From Lentibacillus sediminis (GTDB lineage Bacteria; Bacillota; Bacilli; Bacillales; Amphibacillaceae): a stretch of 64,000 nt of DNA. The stretch is taken from the NCBI RefSeq assembly GCF_002763455.1, contig NZ_NIXK01000005.1, positions 286,321 to 350,320 of the forward strand, in the 5' to 3' direction. Made by a program: the position numbers and the translations under genes. Of this stretch, positions 40,138 through 46,911 are shown in pieces (positions within the stretch are counted from its first letter, which is position 1; every line of letters begins with the position of its first letter). The notes under the pieces were generated by a model that saw only the letters and a program-made list of their open reading frames with translations, made no database searches and had not been told where the DNA came from.

Positions 40138-41569
40138 AGTTATCGGTCTGGGAGCGGGAGATATCAATCAGCTTCCCCTGGGGCTTTACCGCAAACTGAC
40201 CGCTGGAAAAAACACTATTTACACGCGCACGGCAGATCATCCGGTTGTGTCCGCGCTCAAGCAGGAAGGGTTGCAATTTGCCTCGTTTGACAGGGTATAT
40301 GAGGAAAATCAGCAATTTGACGAAGTGTATGAGCAGATTGTCAACGAACTTGTAGAAGCTGCGCAGGAAGAAGCAGTAGTTTACGCGGTCCCCGGACATC
40401 CGATGCTTGCAGAAAAAACCGTGCAGCTGCTGCTCCAGCATGAGGATGTAGAAGTGGAGGTCGCCGGCGGGCAAAGCTATTTGGATGATTTGTTTACCAC
40501 ACTCCGGATCGATCCGATTGAGGGCTTTCAATTTGTTGATGGCACGTCTTTTCAGCGGGAAGAGTTGACTTACAGACAGCACCTGGTGTTTTGTCAGGTT
40601 TATGATGCATTTATCGCCTCGGAAGTGAAGCTGACGCTGCTCGAGGACCTGCCGCATGATCATCCTGTAACGATTGTGGAGGCGGCTGGCAGTGAGCAGG
40701 AGCGGATTATCACCATCCCGCTGGAGGAGCTGGATCACACGGTGGAGCTCAGCAATTTGACCAGTGTGTATGTCCCGCCAGCATCCGAAGACCTGCTGCA
40801 TCATACATTTTCCCGCTTGCGTGAGGTGATTGCGACACTCCGGGCTCCGGGCGGCTGTCCATGGGATCGGGCGCAGACCCATGAGTCACTCAGGGAGTAC
40901 GTTATTGAAGAAGCCTATGAATTAATCGACGCCATTGACAACGAGGATGATGAAAATATCATCGAAGAGCTGGGCGACATCCTGCTGCAGGTAATGCTGC
41001 ACAGCCAGATCGGGGAGGACGATGGGTATTTTACGGTGGATGATGTAATCCGTACCGTCACAGATAAAATGATCCATCGCCATCCCCATGTATTTGCTGA
41101 TACACAGGCAGATACGGTGAGTGACGTGTATAAAAACTGGGAAGAGTTGAAGAAAGAGGAGAAAGGCGAGACACGCACCTCCGCGCTGGACGGGGTCCCT
41201 GCCCGTCTCCCGGCACTTGCTAAGGCGTTCAAGCTGCAGAAAAAGGCGGCCAAAGTGGGCTTTCAATGGGAGAAGACACATGATGTATGGGCGAAGCTGG
41301 AGGAAGAGCTGCAGGAAGTGCGGGAAGCCATTGCTGCTGAGGAGCAAGAAGAGATCGAAAAGGAATTCGGGGATGTCTTATTTGTCCTGGCCAACCTCGC
41401 ACGGTATTATAAAATTAACCCGGAAATTGCGCTGAACCGCTTTAACAGCAAATTCGTCTCGCGTTTCAGTTATATTGAAAAACAGTTTCAGAATGAAGGA
41501 AAAGATACAGCCACGGCATCGCTTGAAGAAATGGATGCTTTGTGGAATCAGGCAAAGGAAAGAGAGTGA
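40124..41569 (+). CDS. yabN: YabN: tetrapyrrole methylase domain fused to MazG NTP pyrophosphohydrolase
   Basis: 481 residues from ATG 40124 (GGGAGG ten bases upstream, within yabM). Residues 1-220 are a TP-methylase fold (GKIEVIGLGAGDINQLPLG, YAVPGHPMLAEKTVQLL); residues 225-481 are MazG with LRAPGGCPWDRAQTHESLREYVIEEAYELIDAI and the EELGDILLQ metal motif, repeated near the C-terminus (EKEFGDVLFVLANLARY). The fusion is the normal Bacillus form. It is thought to clean up non-canonical nucleotides. Confidence 0.94.
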   Translation: MGKIEVIGLGAGDINQLPLGLYRKLTAGKNTIYTRTADHPVVSALKQEGLQFASFDRVYEENQQFDEVYEQIVNELVEAAQEEAVVYAVPGHPMLAEKTVQLLLQHEDVEVEVAGGQSYLDDLFTTLRIDPIEGFQFVDGTSFQREELTYRQHLVFCQVYDAFIASEVKLTLLEDLPHDHPVTIVEAAGSEQERIITIPLEELDHTVELSNLTSVYVPPASEDLLHHTFSRLREVIATLRAPGGCPWDRAQTHESLREYVIEEAYELIDAIDNEDDENIIEELGDILLQVMLHSQIGEDDGYFTVDDVIRTVTDKMIHRHPHVFADTQADTVSDVYKNWEELKKEEKGETRTSALDGVPARLPALAKAFKLQKKAAKVGFQWEKTHDVWAKLEEELQEVREAIAAEEQEEIEKEFGDVLFVLANLARYYKINPEIALNRFNSKFVSRFSYIEKQFQNEGKDTATASLEEMDALWNQAKERE

Positions 41570-41576
41570 AACAGAC

Positions 41577-41834
41577 ATGCGACTGGATAAATTTTTGAAA
41601 ATCTCCCGGCTAATCAAGCGCCGCACCCTGGCAAAGGAAGTGGCAGACCAGGGACGGATAACCATTAACGGCAATAAGGCCAAAGCTTCCTCTGAGGTAT
41701 CTATCGGCGATGAGTTAGTGATCAAATTTGGGCAGAAACTAGTTACGATAGAGATTACCGCACTCAGGGAGACCGTCAAGAAAGATGAGGCAGAAACCCT
41801 TTATCGTGTGGTGAAGGAAGAAAAGCCCGAATAA
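41577..41834 (+). CDS. rqcP: RNA-binding ribosome quality-control protein RqcP (YabO)
   Basis: 85 residues from ATG 41577. A single S4 domain: MRLDKFLKISRLIKRRTLAKEVADQGRITINGNKAKAS. RqcP works with RqcH on stalled 50S subunits, easing alanine tailing. The frame is open upstream into yabN; homology fixes the start. It lies seven bases after yabN. Confidence 0.93.
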   Translation: MRLDKFLKISRLIKRRTLAKEVADQGRITINGNKAKASSEVSIGDELVIKFGQKLVTIEITALRETVKKDEAETLYRVVKEEKPE

Positions 41835-41838
41835 AGTT

Positions 41839-41865
41839 CTATACTTGTCCCTCCTATCATAAAGT
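41839..41865 (+). promoter_or_regulatory. Possible SigE promoter of yabP
   Basis: CTATACTT and CATAAAGT about 10-13 bases apart roughly fit the SigE pattern (-10 CATACANT); yabP is SigE-dependent in B. subtilis. Confidence 0.35.
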
Positions 41866-41890
41866 AGTAACGATAAGGAGGGCTGGTTCG

Positions 41891-42223
41891 ATGAATAATT
41901 ACTATGACAAAAAACCAACGCCGGTGGGAGGGGCCCCGGGAACGCCTGTCCCGTCCCGCACGGCGACTGACCATTTCGTGAAAATGAATAACCGGAAAAA
42001 CCTGGAGATCACGGGTGTCAAAGAAGTGGACAGCTTTGATAATGAGGAATTTTTACTGGAAACGACCATGGGTTATCTGATCGTTCGCGGGCAGAACCTG
42101 CAGATGAAAAACCTGGACGTCGGTCAAGGGGTTGTGACGATTAAGGGAAAAATCTATGAGCTTTCCTATGTGGATGAACACGAGGAGAAAGCTAAAGGAT
42201 TCTTTAGCAAGCTGTTCCGATGA
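41891..42223 (+). CDS. yabP: Sporulation protein YabP
   Basis: 110 residues, ATG after AAGGAGGG. The core NNRKNLEITGVKEVDSFDNEEFLLETTMGYLIVRGQNLQMKNL is the YabP/YqfC family signature; the N-terminus is an extra Pro/Gly-rich stretch. It is needed for spore formation in B. subtilis at the mother-cell stage. It overlaps yabQ by four bases (ATGA). Confidence 0.94.
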   Translation: MNNYYDKKPTPVGGAPGTPVPSRTATDHFVKMNNRKNLEITGVKEVDSFDNEEFLLETTMGYLIVRGQNLQMKNLDVGQGVVTIKGKIYELSYVDEHEEKAKGFFSKLFR

Positions 42224-42819
42224 CACTCAGTGTCCAGTTCATCACCATGGCGGCCATGGTTTTTAGCGGTTTTTATCTGGGTATTGTACAGGAGACTTTT
42301 CGCCGGCTCACGGTTTACTGGAAAAACAGAGTCGTGCTTACCTATGTACTGGAGGCTTGTTTCTGGCTGACGCAGACACTCCTTATCTTTTATGTGCTCT
42401 TCCGCGCGAACGGCGGGGAGATTAGATTTTACATCCTGCTGGCGTGTCTGCTCGGCTTTTCCATGTACCAGGTATTTGCGGCCGGTGTCTATAAGCGGCT
42501 TCTCGAGCAAATCATCCGGATTGTCGCGAAAATTTACCGGTTTTTCGCACGTACGGTTCAATTGCTGATTATTGCACCGGTGAAATGGCTGGTCCTGCTG
42601 CTTGTAACTATTATAACCGGCCTCCTGAAGGCTCTTGGTGCGGTACTTCTTTTTGTTTGGAAAGTGCTGATTGCCCCCATTCGCTGGCTGTTTCAGGGAA
42701 TCTGGCGGATGCTCCCAAAAAAAATCCAAAAAAATTTACACAAACTAGCAGGAGTTTATAGTACAATAGAGAATATATATAATAAATGCAGGAAATATCT
42801 CAGTTCAAAGAGGAGGTAG
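42220..42819 (+). CDS. yabQ: Spore cortex biosynthesis protein YabQ
   Basis: 199 residues with about five hydrophobic segments (5-27, 38-60, 66-85, 110-135, 140-160) and a basic C-terminus. TLSVQFITMAAMVFSGFYLGIVQETFRRL matches YabQ, a mother-cell membrane protein required for cortex assembly. It is coupled to yabP by an ATGA overlap. Confidence 0.92.
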   Translation: MTLSVQFITMAAMVFSGFYLGIVQETFRRLTVYWKNRVVLTYVLEACFWLTQTLLIFYVLFRANGGEIRFYILLACLLGFSMYQVFAAGVYKRLLEQIIRIVAKIYRFFARTVQLLIIAPVKWLVLLLVTIITGLLKALGAVLLFVWKVLIAPIRWLFQGIWRMLPKKIQKNLHKLAGVYSTIENIYNKCRKYLSSKRR

Positions 42820-42824
42820 GAGCA

Positions 42825-43205
42825 TTGGCTCAACGAGAGAAAACCGTGACACGACTGGATTCCAATTATATGCAGCAGTATGATGCCCATGTAGAAAGGC
42901 AGAAACGAAAGAAGCAGCGTCTGATTCGCCGGCTTGTCCTGTTTTCTGTCATAGCAATGCTGGCAATTGGAGGCATGACGGCTTATCATTTGGAACAGCG
43001 CGCTTTGCATGCGGAAAAGCTGGAAGAGTACAAGCAGCTGGAAAAAGAATTGGCGACACTGAAGCAGGAAGAGGCCGATTTAAAACAGGAAATTGAACTT
43101 TTAAATGATGAGGACTATGTCTTGGATATTGCCCGGACCAATTACTTTTTCTCCAAAAAAGGAGAATTGATCTTTAATCTGCCTGACGAGGACCCCTCGT
43201 ATTGA
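42825..43205 (+). CDS. divIC: Cell division protein DivIC
   Basis: About 126 residues from TTG 42825, ideally placed after AGGAGGTAGG. A basic cytosolic N-terminus (KRKKQRLIRRL), one TM helix (about 38-56) and an extracellular leucine-zipper coiled coil (AEKLEEYKQLEKELATLKQEE) ending in DEDYVLDIARTNYFFSKKGELIF are the FtsB/DivIC layout. It acts in the divisome with DivIB and FtsL. Confidence 0.95.
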   Translation: MAQREKTVTRLDSNYMQQYDAHVERQKRKKQRLIRRLVLFSVIAMLAIGGMTAYHLEQRALHAEKLEEYKQLEKELATLKQEEADLKQEIELLNDEDYVLDIARTNYFFSKKGELIFNLPDEDPSY

Positions 43206-43231
43206 CACATTTTCCTGCACCCGGCTATAAT
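43202..43231 (+). promoter_or_regulatory. yabR promoter
   Basis: Perfect TTGACA and TATAAT with an 18-base spacer; the -35 overlaps the divIC stop codon. Confidence 0.75.
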
Positions 43232-43275
43232 ATAACAGTAGGATATTTAATTTTTTAAGGAGGAGCATTTTTTTT

Positions 43276-43665
43276 ATGTCAATCGAAGTAGGCAGCAAGC
43301 TGCAGGGAAAGGTAACCGGTATCACTAATTTTGGGGCTTTTGTCGAGCTGGAGGCAGGGAAAACCGGCCTTGTCCATATTAGTGAGGTTGCTGATAACTA
43401 TGTGAAAGACATTCATGAACACTTGACTGTCGGCGATACCGTTACCGTCAAAGTCATCAATGTCGAAAAGGATGGTAAAATTGGTCTGTCGATCAAAAAA
43501 GCGAAGCCAAGACCAAAACGTCCACAACAGCGTCCGACACGGGAACGCACGGAAACATTTGAATCCAAGATGAACCGTTTCCTCAAGGACTCGGAAGACC
43601 GGTTAGCCTCTTTAAAGAAGCACACGGAATCCAAACGCGGGGGTCGAGGTGCTAAAAGAGGATAG
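43276..43665 (+). CDS. yabR: S1-domain RNA-binding protein YabR
   Basis: 129 residues. The first 75 are one S1 domain (MSIEVGSKLQGKVTGITNFGAFVELE...GLVHISEVAD...VKVINVEKDGKIGLSIKKA); the tail is basic, with RPKRPQQRPTRERT and a Gly/Arg-rich end. Similar to general stress protein 13. ATG follows AAGGAGGAG. A strong promoter lies 45 bases upstream and a strong terminator downstream. Confidence 0.94.
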   Translation: MSIEVGSKLQGKVTGITNFGAFVELEAGKTGLVHISEVADNYVKDIHEHLTVGDTVTVKVINVEKDGKIGLSIKKAKPRPKRPQQRPTRERTETFESKMNRFLKDSEDRLASLKKHTESKRGGRGAKRG

Positions 43666-43707
43666 CAGTTTGCTGTCTATACCAAATATAATGCTCTGTC
43701 GATAAAT

Positions 43708-43755
43708 AAAAAAGCAGACGCCGCTTCCGCCTGAGAAGCGGGCGTCTGCTTTTTT
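43708..43755. terminator. Bidirectional intrinsic terminator after yabR
   Basis: AAAAAAGCAGACGCC / GGCGTCTGCTTTTTT with further inner pairing (CTTC/GAAG). Confidence 0.9.
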
Positions 43756-43791
43756 GTGTTGTTGTGCGTGGGGTGGGGCGAGTGACGCCAC

Positions 43792-43854
43792 GAGTCGAGC
43801 GAGCTATCGCCCAAAACGCGCGACCAAACCCCTGAATCGCGCACCCAACACCAA
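43792..43854. repeat. 21-bp tandem repeat, three units
   Basis: Units at 43792 (GAGTCGAGCGAGC), 43813 (AAAACGCGCGACCA) and 43834 (GAATCGCGCACCCA) are spaced exactly 21 bases and share the consensus of the 22861-23029 array. Confidence 0.65.
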
Positions 43855-43884
43855 AAAAAGACAGCCCTCCACAGAGAACTGTCT
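43853..43884 (-). terminator. Intrinsic terminator of tRNA-Met
   Basis: On the minus strand AGACAG / CTGTCT with a 20-base loop, then seven T, 18 bases past the tRNA 3' end. Confidence 0.65.
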
Positions 43885-43901
43885 TCCAAAAATATACATG
43901 A

Positions 43902-43975
43902 TGGCGGCAGAGGGGATCGAACCCCCGACCTCACGGGTATGAACCGTACGCTCTCGCCAGCTGAGCTACGCCGCC
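43902..43975 (-). tRNA. tRNA-Met (CAT), elongator
   Basis: Minus-strand 74-mer. Acceptor GGCGGCG pairs TGCCGCC; D-stem GCTC/GAGC; anticodon stem TACGG/CCGTG with loop TTCATAC (anticodon CAT); T-arm GGGGG-TTCGATC-CCCTC; discriminator A. The anticodon stem lacks the GGG/CCC of the initiator and the body matches Bacillus elongator tRNA-Met. CCA is not encoded. In B. subtilis a tRNA-Met also lies between yabR and spoIIE. Confidence 0.93.
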
Positions 43976-44072
43976 AAAAACAATCAACAAAAAATATAAT
44001 ACAACACAGCCGGGCTTGTGTCAATCATTAATTTTACAGGCAGAATATATAGATAAATGCCAGACTGTGCCA

Positions 44073-44462
44073 TCAGCTGATAAAATAGTTCATCACCTCA
44101 AAATTAAACAGGGTAACAATCATAACAACAACAGTGAGTCCCTGAGTTAATGTAACAATATACTCCAGGGAGTCAGAAAGGTATTTTTTCTGTATGAACA
44201 CTTCCATGCCTAATCGGGCTAAAAACAAGACAGCTAACAATGTCCCCACCGTTTGAATGGAGGGCTGGGCGTAAGTAATATAAAAAAGCAGCACGAAAAG
44301 GAGCGAACTGAAGGTGATGTGCAACCACTTGTGGAAAGCATTCTCAAACCATGGAGCACCTTTCACCTTCTTAATCCCTAAAGACTTCCTGACAATGAAT
44401 TCAACAATTTTAACTATCGCAAACAAACCTAAAGCTAAAAGCACAACCTCCAGCCAAAACAA
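44073..44462 (-). CDS. DUF4181 family membrane protein
   Basis: 129 residues from TTG 44462, with AAAGGGTGGG six bases upstream. Four hydrophobic helices (about 2-20, 48-66, 72-88, 105-125) and the KSLGIKKVKGAPWFENAFHKW loop fit DUF4181 proteins of Bacilli, whose function is unknown. It stands alone between the tRNA gene and the MFS exporter, all on the minus strand. Confidence 0.75.
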   Translation of the reverse strand: MFWLEVVLLALGLFAIVKIVEFIVRKSLGIKKVKGAPWFENAFHKWLHITFSSLLFVLLFYITYAQPSIQTVGTLLAVLFLARLGMEVFIQKKYLSDSLEYIVTLTQGLTVVVMIVTLFNFEVMNYFIS

Positions 44463-44534
44463 ATTAAACCCACCCTTTAACAGAAATTTTATATTTATCT
44501 AACAGTATAGCATCAACCTCCTCTTCCCGCCATT

Positions 44535-44569
44535 AAAAAAAGCGCTGCTCATCTACCGAGCAGCGCTTT
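44535..44569. terminator. Intrinsic terminator of the MFS gene
   Basis: AAAAAAAGCGCTGCTC / GAGCAGCGCTTT with a seven-base loop; the T-run is on the minus strand, just past the MFS stop. Confidence 0.85.
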
Positions 44570-44574
44570 CCATA

Positions 44575-46116
44575 TTATCTGTGTTCATACTGCACTCTCT
44601 TTCCCACCGGCAGTTTCTCCGATTTTTGTTTCGCTGGCTTTGGTGGCGAGTACTCTTCATCTTCATCCGCCGGACGTACTCGCTTCACAAAGAAGGATAA
44701 GATAAACCCCAGCACGGCAAAGGCAGTAGCGACCATGAAGGAATCATTGATCCCCTCGATTGTCGCCAGGTTGTTCAGAACAGCCAGCTGTTCCTGTCCC
44801 GGGCTCCCCGAAGCTGGCATGAAGTCAGCCAGGTGTCTGGCAGCCTGGGCGCTCATGACCGTTACGAGAAACGCCGTACCGATCGAGCCGGACATCTGTC
44901 TTAATGTGTTGGACATTGCGGTCCCGTGGGAATACAGCCGTTTTGGCAGCTGGTTCAGCCCTGCTGTCATAATTGGCATCATAATCATGGATATCCCCAC
45001 CATTCGCGCACTATAGGCAAACATCATGAAATAATAGCCCGTTTCATCGCTCAGATGAGCGAACATAAAGGTCGTGGCGGCCGTGATCGCAAGCCCTGTG
45101 ATTGCCAGGGGCCGTGCGCCGATCCGGTCAAACAGCCATCCGGTAACTGGCGACATGAATGCAGAAATGAGTGCGCCTGGCAGTAATAGGAGTCCGGATT
45201 CCAATGGCGAAAACCCGCGGATGTTTTGCAGGTAGATTGGAATCAGGATCATCGCTGCAAACATCGACATGGTGATAATTACGCTGATGATCGTCGTTAA
45301 TGTAAACATGTTATAGCGGAACACGCGAAATTCCAGCATTGGCTTTTTCATTCGGAGCTGTCTTGTTACAAAGAAAAACATCACGACCCCGCCAATTGCC
45401 AGCGGCCCGAGAACCATCGGATCGGTCCATCCGGCTTGCCCGGCGCTGCTGAAGCCATACAGAAGACCGCCGAAAGCAAAGGTGGAAAGGATGATCGATT
45501 TGACATCCACTTTCGGATACGTCAGGCGTGTGACATTGCGCAATAAGAAGTAAGCTAAAATAATATCAATAATCGCGATCGGCAGTACGATGAAAAACAG
45601 CACCCGCCAGGAAAAGTTTTGCACCACAATTCCGGAAAGGGTTGGGCCAATTGCGGGAGCGAACATCATGGCAAGACCAATCATCCCCATCGCCGATCCG
45701 CGTTTTTCCACAGGGAACAAACTCAAGATAACATTCATTAATAATGGCATCATGATCCCGGCGCCTGCCGCTTGCACCACGCGTCCTGCCAATAAAGTCG
45801 GGAAGGAAAAAGCAAGCCCGCAGATCAGGGTGCCAAGAGCAAACAGCGACATGGCGGTCAGGAAGAGCTGCCTTGTCGTGAATTTTTCCATTAAAAAAGC
45901 GGTAATTGGAATTAGAATCCCGTTTACCAGCATAAAAATCGTCGTCAGGGACTGGGCGGCATTTGCGGACATATCCATGTCTACCATCATGACCGGCAGT
46001 GCGACGTTTAACAGTGTCTGGTTTAAAATAGCGACAAACGCACCGAGCACCATCGCAAAGATAATCGGTATCCTTGGCGCCTCCGTTGCATCAACATAAG
46101 CTGTACGTTCTTTCAA
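44575..46116 (-). CDS. MFS multidrug exporter of the DHA2 (EmrB/QacA) type
   Basis: 513 residues, 14 hydrophobic helices. Motif A-like MEKFTTRQLFLTAM, motif C-like GPTLSGIVVQNFSWR after MMFAPAIGP, and the GWLFDRIGARPL loop are visible; the C-terminal tail is polar. The start is TTG 46116, overlapping the MarR stop as TTGA. The gene pair suggests drug-inducible efflux controlled by the MarR protein. It is a paralogue of the partial gene at 1-531. Confidence 0.93.
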   Translation of the reverse strand: MKERTAYVDATEAPRIPIIFAMVLGAFVAILNQTLLNVALPVMMVDMDMSANAAQSLTTIFMLVNGILIPITAFLMEKFTTRQLFLTAMSLFALGTLICGLAFSFPTLLAGRVVQAAGAGIMMPLLMNVILSLFPVEKRGSAMGMIGLAMMFAPAIGPTLSGIVVQNFSWRVLFFIVLPIAIIDIILAYFLLRNVTRLTYPKVDVKSIILSTFAFGGLLYGFSSAGQAGWTDPMVLGPLAIGGVVMFFFVTRQLRMKKPMLEFRVFRYNMFTLTTIISVIITMSMFAAMILIPIYLQNIRGFSPLESGLLLLPGALISAFMSPVTGWLFDRIGARPLAITGLAITAATTFMFAHLSDETGYYFMMFAYSARMVGISMIMMPIMTAGLNQLPKRLYSHGTAMSNTLRQMSGSIGTAFLVTVMSAQAARHLADFMPASGSPGQEQLAVLNNLATIEGINDSFMVATAFAVLGFILSFFVKRVRPADEDEEYSPPKPAKQKSEKLPVGKRVQYEHR

Positions 46117-46559
46117 TTCTCCTCATCTCCATTTATGTTAATCTTCTCTTTGACCAGCTGGTGGAGCCGGAATAAGTTTTTAGCCTCTTCCTCGCTGATC
46201 TCGTCTAATCGTTCCAGCCGCTTATAAAACAGGGCATAGCCCTCTGTCAGCTTTTCCTTTCCGAGTTCGGTCACATTTAAGACGATTGCCCGGCGATCCT
46301 CCCGGGAACGTTCCCGCCGGATGTATTCCGCCTTCACCAAGCGATCCACCGTGCTGGAGACGGTGCTCTTGTTGATATGCATTTTTCCCGAAAGATCCAA
46401 GAGACTCATATCTGTTTCCTCGGAAATAATCTTCATGATCTGCAGCTGCACCAAGGTCACACCGAGTTCATTCGCGTGCTGCCACATTTGTTTATGGAAA
46501 TATTTGTTTACCTCACGAAAGGAAGAAACAATACCGTTGATTTTCTCATCTTTCTCCAT
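46113..46559 (-). CDS. MarR family transcriptional regulator
   Basis: 148 residues from ATG 46559 with AAGGAG upstream; 12 upstream codons lie over the operator region. The winged helix reads MSLLDLSGKMHINKSTVSSTVDRLVKAEYIRRERSREDRRAIVLNVTELG (about 62-110). It forms an operon with the downstream MFS exporter and probably represses it; dyads overlap the promoter. Confidence 0.92.
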   Translation of the reverse strand: MEKDEKINGIVSSFREVNKYFHKQMWQHANELGVTLVQLQIMKIISEETDMSLLDLSGKMHINKSTVSSTVDRLVKAEYIRRERSREDRRAIVLNVTELGKEKLTEGYALFYKRLERLDEISEEEAKNLFRLHQLVKEKININGDEEN

Positions 46560-46584
46560 GCTATAACTCCTTCGCATATAGAAA

Positions 46585-46644
46585 AGTTCATGCACGAACT
46601 ATTTGCACAAGAACTATTATAATCAATCGGCCTGCAATTGACAA
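46585..46644 (-). promoter_or_regulatory. MarR-MFS operon promoter and operator
   Basis: Minus-strand promoter TTGTCA (46644-46639), 17 bases, TATAAT (46621-46616). Downstream, covering the expected transcription start, AGTTC-ATGCAC-GAACT (46585-46600) is a perfect dyad and a third half-site GAACT lies at 46611-46615. Confidence 0.65.
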
Positions 46645-46789
46645 GAGGAATTTCGTAAAAAATAATCATTGCTTTTTCCGCACATCTTCTTGGATTTCGG
46701 CAAACTTCCGGGTATTGGACAAATGGGTGCGTTTTCATATTTAACCGGCCAGCAGGGCGGATGGAGGAAGATTCTTGGACATTCGTTCG

Positions 46790-46885
46790 TGTTGAAATCG
46801 GCTTTTTAAGTCAGAATGCAGTCGAACGATTTATTGAATATGCTCTCTTGTTTTGACAAAAAAAGAAGGCATACTGTGGTTTACT
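46790..46885 (+). promoter_or_regulatory. Spo0A-type promoter of spoIIE
   Basis: TTGACA (46853-46858) and TTTACT (46880-46885) are 21 bases apart, the unusual spacing known for B. subtilis spoIIE. TGTTGAA (46790) and AGTCGAA (46820) each match the 0A box TGTCGAA at 6 of 7. Confidence 0.6.
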
Positions 46886-46911
46886 GTGTAGAAAGACAGG
46901 GGGATATTCAT

